In this document: in pieces, positions 10,701 through 18,486 of the stretch | Position numbering within the stretch: the first letter of the stretch is position 1 | How the letters are laid out: every line of letters begins with the position of its first letter | Assembly: GCA_017620395.1 (NCBI GenBank) | Contig: JAFZQJ010000022.1 | Location: 1-64,000, forward strand | DNA: 64,000 nucleotides | Reading direction: 5' to 3' | Origin: Clostridia bacterium | GTDB lineage: Bacteria > Bacillota > Clostridia > Oscillospirales > RGIG8002 | Position numbers and translations under genes: made by a program | Notes under the pieces: generated by a model | The model's database searches: none | What the model saw: the letters and a program-made list of their open reading frames with translations, nothing else | What the model was told of the DNA's origin: nothing

Positions 10701-12496
10701 ACGTTATCAGAGAAGCGGCGTATTCGCCGAACGGCAAATATATAGTTGTCGCGTCTTACGACGGTGGCGCCAAGGTCTTTGCGTCCGACGGCACGTATCT
10801 CGAAACGCTGAAAGCCGGAAACACCGACGCTAACCTCGAAGGGTATATAGTTTCGCGCATTAAATTCACGCCGGACAGCTCATACGTTTTCTTCGGCGAG
10901 CGCACCTATCCGCATTCGCTGCAGAAGTGGGCGCTTCCGAAGGAGTATGACAAATCTGACTTGCAAGCCGCAGTCGCGCGGCTGAGTCCCTCGTCGCCGT
11001 ATTACAAGATCGCCTCGAAGGTTGCCTACATGAAGTACGCGACGCCTCACATGATAGACAGGATGATGACCGCGACAGGTCCGAGACCTACGGTTATCTA
11101 CGATTTCATCAGAGTTTCGGCGGACGGTCACGAGTTCTCGGATACCGTTACCATAAACCGTAACGGCTACGTTTACCTTGAAACCGTCAACTCGCCTTAT
11201 TATGAGCATCCGTCCGTCAGGGTGAAGAATCTCGACGACGATACGGAAGTGATAATTCCTCTTGATAAAGATAATCTGCTTTCGCTTGAAGCGGACGCTA
11301 ATTATCTAAAACTAACACGCCTTATCAGGGTTCGTATTACCGAAGGCGGAAACTACCGCGTGCAGCTTATTGACGAGGCGCGGGGAAAATCGTTCGCTTC
11401 GGCTGACTTTACCGTCGACGGGACGAAAACAGCGACCGATGAGTTTATGTATTCTATCAATAACGATCAGGTCACGATAACCGACTGTATCTCCGGTTTG
11501 CGCGACGTCGTCATTCCGGACGAAATAGAAGGATACCCCGTGACGGTTATCGGGCAGTACGCTTTTGCCGGCTACGGCAGAACCGTGCACCATATGACCG
11601 TCAGACTGCCTGATACTCTTACGAAGATCGATCAGTACGCCTTCCAGGCGTGCAGCTCGCTGCGCGAAATAGAGTTCCCGTCATCGCTTAAAACGATAGG
11701 GCAGTACGCGTTCAACGACTGCAAACTGCTCGGCGCCGCGGATATTCCGGACGGCACTTCGGTCAATACTTACGCATTCCGCAACACCGGCGTCGGCACC
11801 GTGACGGTAGGGAACGGAACGTCCTTTTCTTCCACCGCGCTTAACGGAAACTACCGCGCGAGAGAGCTTATCGTGAGAGACGGCACGACGAGCGTAAGCG
11901 CCAATCTCGGCACACAATACCTTATGGAATCCGTCTATATCCCCGAGAGCGTCACATCTATAAGCGGAACGCTTTTCGGCGGAAACAGAAAGATTGTCAA
12001 GCTCTACGGCGTTGAGGGTTCGTATGCGCAGACGTTTGCCGAAAACAATCCGACCAAGTTCGAATTCGTACCGCTCGGCGCTCCCGTTATAACCGGCGTC
12101 GAGGACGGAGCGACTTACGACCTTTACACCGATCAGGTGCACGCGTCCTGGAACTGCGGGCATATCGCGTATCTCAACGGCGAGCGCCGCTACGGAGAAG
12201 CCGACTTGACCGAGCCCGGCGAATATGAACTCAAGGTCGTGAACGGATACGACGAGTATTCAACTACCGTTAGGTTTACCGTCGTCGACACTACGCCTCC
12301 TCCTTACACTAGGGGGGATCTTGACGAAGACGGGGAGATAACCGTCGCGGACGCACTCGCCGCGCTGCGTATTTCCGTCGGGCTTGCAGAGCCGCAGGGC
12401 TACCAGCTCCAAGCCGCTGATATCGACGGGGACGGCGTAATTACCGTTTCCGATGCTCTTTGGATACTCCGCAAGGCTGCCGGATTGATTGATTAG
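7778..12496 (+). CDS. Giant secreted GH16 / beta-propeller / BspA-LRR / dockerin protein (paralogue 2)
   Basis: A protein of 1572 residues starting at an ATG with GGAGG at 7767-7771 and a signal peptide (MKRRLIAILLTLAFALS). It is colinear with the preceding gene over its whole length: helical linker, beta-sandwich, ricin-like trefoil, GH16, beta-propeller, LRR_5 repeats, Ig-like module and dockerin. The GH16 motif is EVDIME with E538, D540 and E543, so catalysis should be retained. Most divergence lies in the N-terminal sandwich, the GH16 loops and the region after the propeller, which suggests two enzymes with different substrate subsites. The best-conserved part is the propeller and LRR core, which may therefore be the more constrained function. 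This is a tandem duplication, most likely in one transcript with the gene before it. Confidence 0.88.
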   Translation: MKRRLIAILLTLAFALSMLPFSSAVTVGADEPKAIDEYAYARSLLYKGYSEQSRKYLADRIERYEATLVMYNDLATGEEFEAAFTELKHAENMLEPMHDVELIPLNGFNGWTSEDLAAMNESSSTPVLDGEHKPDGVEFSVSVRGDENGTVLSNGASRSGVAGQSPFGLDMSKADGLKLWIDPEFGDVFSITIGLRSGVDNYIYTASDIVVWGFGYIYIPFEIFTTTGDSPLAKDGSMNYIRIESNGTSFLVADLNAYNEILESSAATAYSETQITSRNQIVNNAYYKIIEATGGKAITLGPPVPETAIRWGDNTLAIEDSSLKYSLEENREGDRTQMWQLSMSPSGNGTFRIINKSSTNVITISESGTSIEAKEPNLNNTRQEWSISITGGKATIQVRNVGKLTVSGETVKATTGSTYKKFYLYKVVEEEYVQSWSDEFDGDSLDRTKWNVNDGYSDGAIYPDDDDLIDVSDGNMHFKGRYGRYDAYEMSGTYMNTSGKFAFGYGKIEIRAKLAYGTGQFPAFWLMPTDMMNMGAGEVDIMEMVVEDDIAKNGTVIGTVHWTDDEGKKDWAKVIYMNINGYGEKYLSDDYHTYGLEMDRDMIRYYFDGMQYNSLLYNSEGKKFAFGDTARYIVFNNTPRARTPKNDGWPSNIVDESWGAEKEYVIDVDYVRCFLEAGELTDGTEDYTTEESVNYSTGLNAVAINDYWDINFPTDVKPDGTEIASADHMKKVYIMDPVTNVTKHVLSTGFDRALRVLYSPDGSKLAVASTQGNIAIFDTSDYTKAPRRIYNGTVIQESVVFTKDSSALIVGGFNGGSQKYSSGTGKWKFRVFDADTGAKLQEIDVGSDPRFIAITDDGSKAAVTTTSNGTFVYNVSDWTEYAHITDGHVRAIRGADFSSDGSLLATSDDNGVICLWDVGSKALIKKLNNVNTGSVRRLEFSPDDKNILCTSTYGAARLFDVESGELVSLLGGFGNVIREAAYSPNGKYIVVASYDGGAKVFASDGTYLETLKAGNTDANLEGYIVSRIKFTPDSSYVFFGERTYPHSLQKWALPKEYDKSDLQAAVARLSPSSPYYKIASKVAYMKYATPHMIDRMMTATGPRPTVIYDFIRVSADGHEFSDTVTINRNGYVYLETVNSPYYEHPSVRVKNLDDDTEVIIPLDKDNLLSLEADANYLKLTRLIRVRITEGGNYRVQLIDEARGKSFASADFTVDGTKTATDEFMYSINNDQVTITDCISGLRDVVIPDEIEGYPVTVIGQYAFAGYGRTVHHMTVRLPDTLTKIDQYAFQACSSLREIEFPSSLKTIGQYAFNDCKLLGAADIPDGTSVNTYAFRNTGVGTVTVGNGTSFSSTALNGNYRARELIVRDGTTSVSANLGTQYLMESVYIPESVTSISGTLFGGNRKIVKLYGVEGSYAQTFAENNPTKFEFVPLGAPVITGVEDGATYDLYTDQVHASWNCGHIAYLNGERRYGEADLTEPGEYELKVVNGYDEYSTTVRFTVVDTTPPPYTRGDLDEDGEITVADALAALRISVGLAEPQGYQLQAADIDGDGVITVSDALWILRKAAGLID

Positions 12497-12533
12497 TTGT
12501 GCTTTATCCTCATTATTCTCTGGAGGTATTATA

Positions 12534-13604
12534 ATGAAAATGAAATTGATTGCAATTCTGCTTTCGGTCGCGCTCTTTATGACCGCGTTCCCTGCGGCCG
12601 GCGCGGTTGCCGAAACAAAAGACGACTACGTCGGGACGTATCCCGAGCAGCTCGTCGAAGGGGCGGATATACGAATCATTTCGTATAACGTGCTCGTCGC
12701 GCAGGAAGACTTCAGTTGGAGCCCGTGGAAAATCGGTACCCGCCCCGAACTATTTGCCGATTTTGTCAATTATTATAAACCGGACGTCGTAGGTCTTCAG
12801 GAGTGCTCGAAGCTGTGGCATATCGGTATTCGCGAATTGCTCGGAGATAAGTATGAATTTGTCTATCCGGACCTCAACGATGAAGGCGATGATGAAAACT
12901 GTTCGCTGCTTTTGTACGACAAGACTAAGTATAATGTTGTAAAAACAGAGTTGTTTAAGTATTCGGTTTCTAACGCCGCTCAAATGCGTCACATGGCGAT
13001 TGCTCTTTTGGAAAATAAAGTCGACGGCAGGAAGTTCGCGGTTAGCTCGACTCATCTGAATTCCGGATGGGAAGGATCCGGCGGAGACAACACTCCGCAG
13101 AGAACCATTCAGGCGGGCGAGCTCATTAAAAAAGCGCAGAGCTGGCTCAGTAAAAACAAGTGCCCGTTTATTTCTACCGGCGATATGAACACTACGATCG
13201 ACGAGGTACCGTATCAGAATATCGCTAACAGCAACGTTCTGTTTGACGCCGATCCTAACCCCATAAGCGGTTGCGTCGACCACATCTTTTGCAGCGTTGA
13301 GGCAACATGCCTTTACACCGCGCAGGTCAGGGATCAGCAAATCAGAGCCGCTTCCGACCACTGGCCGCTGATTGCGGATATCAAGCTTCCCGTCGTGAAG
13401 CCGACTTACACCCTCGGAGACCCGAATAAAGACGGGGAAACCAACGTTGAGGACGCGCTTCTCGCGCTTCGTTATTCCCTTGGAATCAAGAAGCCTACCG
13501 CGAACCAGCGCAAAGCCGCGGACGTTGACCTCGACGGAAGCGTTACCGTTTCCGACGCCCTTATCATTATGCGATATATCGCGAAACTGATAGAAACTTT
13601 TTAG
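12534..13604 (+). CDS. Secreted endonuclease/exonuclease/phosphatase-family protein with dockerin
   Basis: A protein of 356 residues. The ATG at 12534 follows GGAGG at 12522-12526 and opens a signal peptide (MKMKLIAILLSVALF, cleavage near AVAE). The EEP domain (about residues 35-285) shows Asn in SYNVL, Glu in GLQEC, His in STHLN, Asp/Asn in GDMN and Asp-His in SDHWP, so it looks catalytically competent. Two dockerin calcium loops follow (LGDPNKDG and ADVDLDG). The EEP domain is strikingly like that of the first gene in the window (shared YPEQLVEGADIRI opening), but this copy has no CBMs and no Ig domain. It may be a non-targeted version of the same enzyme. The substrate cannot be read from the sequence; DNase, phospholipase C-like and inositol-phosphatase activities all occur in this superfamily. 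Confidence 0.87.
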   Translation: MKMKLIAILLSVALFMTAFPAAGAVAETKDDYVGTYPEQLVEGADIRIISYNVLVAQEDFSWSPWKIGTRPELFADFVNYYKPDVVGLQECSKLWHIGIRELLGDKYEFVYPDLNDEGDDENCSLLLYDKTKYNVVKTELFKYSVSNAAQMRHMAIALLENKVDGRKFAVSSTHLNSGWEGSGGDNTPQRTIQAGELIKKAQSWLSKNKCPFISTGDMNTTIDEVPYQNIANSNVLFDADPNPISGCVDHIFCSVEATCLYTAQVRDQQIRAASDHWPLIADIKLPVVKPTYTLGDPNKDGETNVEDALLALRYSLGIKKPTANQRKAADVDLDGSVTVSDALIIMRYIAKLIETF

Positions 13605-13634
13605 TAGTTGATATTTTTCTCCGGAGGAGTTATA

Positions 13635-14555
13635 ATGGACTATATAAGCTTTCCAAAGCTGGGAATAACGATAAACATTTCGCCTACCGCTTTTAAGATC
13701 GGTTCAATCGAGATTAAGTGGTACGCGCTCTGCATTATGCTCGGATTCGCGCTTGCGATCGTTTACGTTCTTGTTCAGGGCAAAAAACAGGGCTTCAAGA
13801 GCGATACGTTTATCGATCTCGCTATTATCGCTATGGTCTTCGGACTTATCGGAGCGCGTCTGTATTACGTTTTGTTCCGCCTTGATCAATATATAAAGGA
13901 TCCGATAAGCATTCTCTATATTTGGAAAGGCGGGCTCGCGATATACGGAGGAGTTATTCTCGCCGTGCTTGCGTCATTCGTTTATTGCCGCGTGAAGAAG
14001 CAGCCGTTCTTTAAGCTGGCGGATATTGCGGCTCCCGCGCTGCTTATCGGTCAAGCTCTCGGGCGATGGGGCAACTTCTTCAATCAGGAAGCCTTCGGCG
14101 TTAACACAGACCTCCCTTGGGGGATGACGGGCAACATTATCGCTGAGAATATTCGCAGTGAAGCCGTTGAAGTTAAAGACAGATTCGGCATTCTGCTTGA
14201 TTCGTCAAAACCCGTGCATCCGACGTTCTTGTACGAATCGCTCTGGTGTCTGCTCGGCGTGATTGTTCTGTGGCTCTTTTATAATAAATACAAGAAGTTC
14301 GACGGAGAAGTGGCGCTCCTGTACTGCGCCTGGTACGGATTTGAGCGGATGTTCGTCGAGGGGCTTCGCACCGACAGCCTTATCCTTTTCGCCAATATCC
14401 GCGTGTCGCAGGTCATCGCTGCCGCCACATTCGTTGCCGCGGTTGTGTTGATAATAGTATTCCGCATCAAAAGCGGCGGAAGAAAAAAACGCGTCAAACG
14501 GTTGCCGGAGCACGACGACAGTCTGATAATCAACATACCGGAGGATACTGATTAG
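13635..14555 (+). CDS. lgt: Prolipoprotein diacylglyceryl transferase Lgt
   Basis: A 306-residue polytopic membrane protein. The ATG at 13635 is preceded by GGAGGAG (13623-13629). The Lgt signature GRWGNFFNQEAFG is present, with several hydrophobic segments before and after it. The enzyme moves diacylglycerol from phosphatidylglycerol to the lipobox cysteine of prelipoproteins in the cytoplasmic membrane, the first step of lipoprotein maturation. It lies 30 nt after a secreted EEP gene and overlaps folD by one base, so it is probably co-transcribed with the secretome genes. The hydrophilic basic tail (GGRKKRVKRL) is longer than the minimal family core. The identification is firm. Confidence 0.95.
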   Translation: MDYISFPKLGITINISPTAFKIGSIEIKWYALCIMLGFALAIVYVLVQGKKQGFKSDTFIDLAIIAMVFGLIGARLYYVLFRLDQYIKDPISILYIWKGGLAIYGGVILAVLASFVYCRVKKQPFFKLADIAAPALLIGQALGRWGNFFNQEAFGVNTDLPWGMTGNIIAENIRSEAVEVKDRFGILLDSSKPVHPTFLYESLWCLLGVIVLWLFYNKYKKFDGEVALLYCAWYGFERMFVEGLRTDSLILFANIRVSQVIAAATFVAAVVLIIVFRIKSGGRKKRVKRLPEHDDSLIINIPEDTD

Positions 14556-15415
14556 TGGCTACTATTCTTGACGGTAAATCACTTGCCGCAAAGCTTAAAG
14601 AAGAAATCAAAGCCGAGGTATCTTTACTGAAGAGCGGGGGAACGGAGCCAAAGCTCGCCGTAATCCTCGTCGGTGACGATCCCGCCTCGCATGTTTACGT
14701 GCGCAATAAAAAGCGCGACTGTGAAGACGTCGGTATACTGTCGGAGAGTATAACGCTCCCGGCGAATACCGAAAAGTGTGAGTTGATCGACATCATTAAG
14801 TCGCTCAATAACAACGCGTCTGTCCACGGAATACTCGTGCAGCTTCCGTTACCGCATGGACTCGACGGAACCGAGATAACGCAGCTTATTGCTCCCGAAA
14901 AGGACGTTGACGCCTTCTCTTATTATAACGTAGGCCGGATAATGACCGGTGACTATTCATTCGTTCCGTGTACGCCTGCGGGTTGTATGGAACTTATAAA
15001 GCTCTCCGGTATATCGGTTGAAGGCAAAAACTGCGTTGTTATCGGCAGGAGCAATATCGTCGGCAAGCCGATGGCGATGCTTCTGATGCAGGCGAACGGA
15101 ACCGTTACCGTTTGTCACTCGCGTACAAAGAATCTTGCTGAAATAACTCGCGGAGCGGATATACTCGTATCGGCGATCGGCAAGGCGGGCTTTGTGACGG
15201 GGGATATGATCAAAGACGGCGCCGTCGTAATAGACGTCGGCATCAACAGAGGCGAAGACGGCAAGCTCTGCGGCGACTGCGATTTCGATTCCTGCGCCGC
15301 AAAAGCGTCGTTCATCACTCCCGTTCCGGGCGGTGTCGGCCCGATGACAAGGGTTATGTTATTGAAAAATACTGTAAATGCAGCTAAAGTCCAAGGAGGA
15401 AAAGAAAATGCTTAA
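14555..15415 (+). CDS. folD: Bifunctional methylenetetrahydrofolate dehydrogenase/cyclohydrolase FolD
   Basis: A 286-residue cytosolic enzyme that interconverts 5,10-methylene-, methenyl- and 10-formyl-tetrahydrofolate. The start is a GTG at 14555 that shares one base with the lgt stop (TAGTG); GGAGG at 14540-14544 supports it. Family marks are YVRNKKRDC with the catalytic Lys, QLPLP, GRSNIVGKP in the Rossmann domain and PGGVGPMT. Length is typical. Its last eight bases contain the start codon of the next gene, an alkaline-phosphatase-like secreted protein, which points to translational coupling between a folate enzyme and an exported protein. Confidence 0.96.
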   Translation: MATILDGKSLAAKLKEEIKAEVSLLKSGGTEPKLAVILVGDDPASHVYVRNKKRDCEDVGILSESITLPANTEKCELIDIIKSLNNNASVHGILVQLPLPHGLDGTEITQLIAPEKDVDAFSYYNVGRIMTGDYSFVPCTPAGCMELIKLSGISVEGKNCVVIGRSNIVGKPMAMLLMQANGTVTVCHSRTKNLAEITRGADILVSAIGKAGFVTGDMIKDGAVVIDVGINRGEDGKLCGDCDFDSCAAKASFITPVPGGVGPMTRVMLLKNTVNAAKVQGGKENA

Positions 15416-18221
15416 AAGATCAGCATCGTTAATCGTCGCGTTTGCGCTCGTGCTGACGCTGTTTGCCGGTATAGGCGTTTACGCGGTAGCGCCGCAGCCC
15501 GACCTGACGGCAAAGAACGTTATTCTGCTCATAGGCAGCGGAATAAGTCCCGCGCATGTTAACGCCGCGAGAATCAAATCCGGAAGGCAGCTCAACCTGT
15601 TGAATCTTACGTATTCCGGAACTCTTGATACCACAAACTCCGATAACGCCATATCGGATCCCGCGGCTGCCGCTACCGCTCTTTCTACGGGTAAGAAAAC
15701 GCTGAATTTTAACCTCGGTATAGATCACGAGGGTAATCCTGCTACGCTTATTACCGAGGCTTTGCAGAGCGCCGGCAAGAAGATAGGTATCATTACGGAT
15801 AAATACCTTAACGACGCCACTCCCGCGGCTTTTGCGGTGCACAATCCGCTGAAATCCGATCTTTACGGAGTTGCCCGTCAGGAGATTGCCAGCGGTTTCG
15901 ACCTTTTCCTCGGCGGCGGCTCGAAATACTTCGATAATTACAGGGCGGAAATGAAGGCCGCGGGCTATGAATACGTGACCTCGCCCGGCAGACTTTCCGA
16001 ACTTACGCCCGATAAAAAGATTATCGGCGCTTTCAGCAACTATTCTTTTGATACCGGTTATCAGGTGCCTTCGCTTTCCGCAATGCTCACGAAGGCGACG
16101 GAGCTGCTCGGCAACCCTGACGGCTTCTTCATTGTTGCCGAGGGCGGACTTATCGATAAGTACTGTTTCGAGAGAAATATGAATAAGATGGTCGAGGAAT
16201 TTGTCAAGTTTGACGAAGCCGTCGGCGTCGCAATGGCTTATGTTGACGAGCACCCCGATACTCTTCTTGTTGTCGCGGGCGACGTTGAAGCCGGTCAGCT
16301 GACGCTCAATGACCGTCCGAATCAGGGGAACACGACTAACTCGTGCTTCAAGAAATACGGCACAAGCTCGCTGAATACCGCGCTCTATACTTACGGCAAA
16401 AACGCTTCTGCGCTTACCGGCGAACACAAGAGCATAGACGTCCCGAAGTTTATATCCGCGTCTATGGGAGTTTATGATTTTGCGCAGGGCGCTGAACAGA
16501 CCTCCGCCGTTAACGATTATACCGTTGATGAACTGAATTCCTTCTCGTCGTGGTCTTTTACCAATATTAAGAAGAATAGTCACGTCAACGGCATAACGCT
16601 CAACACGACTTCTTCCAACAACTCCGCCGTCACCGCGATGGTTTCCAAAGGTTCTCTTGTCGTTATGGCCAACGCGAGAGTCGGATTCGACCTTACGGTT
16701 ACGACGCCGCTCGCGTCTCCCTTTAAGCTGAAGAACGGCGGAAGCACTGATCTTTCCGCTTATGACGGTTTCGTTCTCAGCGCTTCGGGGCTTGAGGATA
16801 ATGCCTTTACTCTCACGGTAGGTAAGGGAAGTACCTTTACCGCGTCGGCGGACTTCAGTGAAGCTATGAAGAACGAGTACGGCGAGATACTCCTTCCTTT
16901 TGACAGTTTTGAGCCTGCAATATCTGCGGAAAACGCCGTCGGTCTTGACACGTTCGGACTCTCTACGGCGGGCTGCTCTGCAAAATCGACTGTCAAGCTC
17001 GACTCCATACACGCTTATAAGACAGACACGGGAATCAGTTACGCAGAGCTGCTGGGCATCTCTTACGGTAAGGATCCGTTTGAATATACCTCCGCAAGCT
17101 TCGCCGCTTTTTCGTCTTCGTTTGAGACTTTCAAATCCGCGGTGACAAGAGAAGAAAGATATGCCGCAAAGCTCGATTTGATTTCGAAGATCGACGCTCT
17201 TGTTCCGATTCCTCTCTCCTCGGAAGAATTCGGACTTGTTGAAGCGAACAAGGATTCGCTCGACGTTTCCTGTGCCGCTGCGTCCGTTTCCGACGGCATG
17301 CTCGATACGTTCTGCGGCAATGCCGACACCAGACTTGCGACCAAATCTGTCGAAATATCCCGCAGCTGGACGCAGTACACCGTTAATTTCAACAGCAGGA
17401 ATTATACAAAGGTATATCTCAGCTTCACGTCCGGTAATTCGCCCGACGGCAGTTCGCTTCTGATAGACGACCTCGCTGTTACGCCCGCTCCCGCCGCAGG
17501 TGAAGTATTGGTAAAGAACGGCGATTTTGAAGACGCGGCCGTTGATCCGTGGATAATCTATAACGACAGCTTTATCACAAACGACGCCCACGGAGGAAGC
17601 CGCGCGTTGCGCCTGATGGCTGCCGCAAAGAACGCAAAGACCGCAAAACAGACCGGAATCACCGTGAGCCCGAACACCGACTATACCTTGACGTTCTGGG
17701 CAAAGGGCGAGAATGACAATACCGGTACAAAGCCTTATATTGGCTATGTTTACGGTGACTCTGCCAATGCGTCGGTCATGTTTGAAAATATCCCGGAAGT
17801 TTCCGGCAATTACGGAGCGATTCGCTTCAGACTCGCTTCGCTCCATCCGGATTTCACCAATGATGATTTTGCGGTAAGAATGACTGTTGCTACTGCCGAC
17901 GGAGAAACCGCGGCGATGATCGAACGCGCACTTATTTCCGAAGGGAATTATTGCTTCGCGCTTCCTGCCGCGCCTTCCGAAATAGTCAGCATAAAGGTCG
18001 AATTCATCAATGCCGCCATCGGCGCGGTAGTCAGAATCGAAGGCGTTGACCTTCTCTCAAACGCTCCCGTTAAATCCGCGAATCCGAGCGTACCCTCGGC
18101 GCTCTCAATACTTCGTGCGGCCGCGGGACTGGCTGTCGTTGATAACGCCGATCTTAACGGCGATGGTAGGGTAGACGTTGCGGATGCGCTTCTCGCTCTC
18201 CGTGCTGAATGCGCCCTCTGA
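15408..18221 (+). CDS. Secreted alkaline-phosphatase-fold protein, predicted catalytically dead, with CBM fragments and partial dockerin
   Basis: A protein of 937 residues. The ATG at 15408 has AAGGAGGA at 15393-15400 and opens a signal peptide (MLKRSASLIVAFALVL); it overlaps folD by 8 nt. Residues 33-370 align by eye to the PhoA family, but the nucleophilic Ser is Pro (D84-P85-A), the bridging metal Asp is Ser (IGSGIS, S44), one zinc His is Phe (F254) and the DH pair is DV (D292-V293). Retained are E245, D250, H340 and the ATPAA segment. Hydrolysis by the PhoA mechanism is therefore unlikely, and a binding role is more plausible. Downstream are a beta-sandwich like the GH16 proteins' N-terminal domain, a helical linker, the C-terminal half of a CBM module, the N-terminal half of another, a further beta domain, and a dockerin with only one good calcium loop (DLNGDGRVDVAD). 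Confidence 0.82.
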   Translation: MLKRSASLIVAFALVLTLFAGIGVYAVAPQPDLTAKNVILLIGSGISPAHVNAARIKSGRQLNLLNLTYSGTLDTTNSDNAISDPAAAATALSTGKKTLNFNLGIDHEGNPATLITEALQSAGKKIGIITDKYLNDATPAAFAVHNPLKSDLYGVARQEIASGFDLFLGGGSKYFDNYRAEMKAAGYEYVTSPGRLSELTPDKKIIGAFSNYSFDTGYQVPSLSAMLTKATELLGNPDGFFIVAEGGLIDKYCFERNMNKMVEEFVKFDEAVGVAMAYVDEHPDTLLVVAGDVEAGQLTLNDRPNQGNTTNSCFKKYGTSSLNTALYTYGKNASALTGEHKSIDVPKFISASMGVYDFAQGAEQTSAVNDYTVDELNSFSSWSFTNIKKNSHVNGITLNTTSSNNSAVTAMVSKGSLVVMANARVGFDLTVTTPLASPFKLKNGGSTDLSAYDGFVLSASGLEDNAFTLTVGKGSTFTASADFSEAMKNEYGEILLPFDSFEPAISAENAVGLDTFGLSTAGCSAKSTVKLDSIHAYKTDTGISYAELLGISYGKDPFEYTSASFAAFSSSFETFKSAVTREERYAAKLDLISKIDALVPIPLSSEEFGLVEANKDSLDVSCAAASVSDGMLDTFCGNADTRLATKSVEISRSWTQYTVNFNSRNYTKVYLSFTSGNSPDGSSLLIDDLAVTPAPAAGEVLVKNGDFEDAAVDPWIIYNDSFITNDAHGGSRALRLMAAAKNAKTAKQTGITVSPNTDYTLTFWAKGENDNTGTKPYIGYVYGDSANASVMFENIPEVSGNYGAIRFRLASLHPDFTNDDFAVRMTVATADGETAAMIERALISEGNYCFALPAAPSEIVSIKVEFINAAIGAVVRIEGVDLLSNAPVKSANPSVPSALSILRAAAGLAVVDNADLNGDGRVDVADALLALRAECAL

Positions 18222-18240
18222 TACCTGATGACACAATTAA

Positions 18241-18274
18241 CGCCCGAAGGATTATCCTTCGGGCGTTGTGTTTT
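18241..18274 (+). terminator. Rho-independent terminator after the secretome block
   Basis: An 11-bp perfect stem, CGCCCGAAGGA with TCCTTCGGGCG, around a TTA loop is followed by TTGTGTTTT. It lies 19 nt after the stop of the phosphatase-like gene. It may also end the converging minus-strand transcript of the small gene next to it. Confidence 0.85.
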
Positions 18275-18275
18275 A

Positions 18276-18473
18276 TTATCGGTCCGATATCCCCTTATAC
18301 AGCTCGTTCATCGGAGGCGTGCGCAGCTCGCCGGACTTTATATGCGGATCGCTTGATTCATCGCCGAATGCGGCATAACGTTCGAAATACTCGACCGCTG
18401 TTTCGATCTCCGTACGCCGTGCGAGCGCTGAAAAATGCTCAGCTATTAATTCGGCTTTCTCTTTGTTATCCAT
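18276..18473 (-). CDS. Small hypothetical protein downstream of CDF transporter
   Basis: A 65-residue, soluble, mostly helical protein (MDNKEKAELIAEHF at the N-terminus) that I do not recognise. An upstream in-frame extension is possible, but the ATG at 18473 lies 13 nt after the transporter stop and has GAGG upstream, which fits a two-gene operon. There is no signal peptide, membrane segment or cysteine motif. The charged, short-helix composition would fit a small regulatory or adaptor protein, but nothing in the sequence proves a function. A random frame is less likely given the tight spacing and the terminator right after its stop. Confidence 0.6.
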   Translation of the reverse strand: MDNKEKAELIAEHFSALARRTEIETAVEYFERYAAFGDESSDPHIKSGELRTPPMNELYKGISDR

Positions 18474-18486
18474 CCTGTTTGTAACC

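Noticed and set aside
15429-17846. Open frame of 805 codons on the minus strand opposite the PhoA-like gene
   Set aside because: Its Arg-rich translation resembles no family and the opposite strand has a clear signal peptide and domains.
1-18221. A classical cellulosome gene cluster
   Set aside because: Dockerins are present but no cohesin, scaffoldin or cellulase family (GH5, GH9, GH48) is seen in the window, so the claim cannot be supported here.
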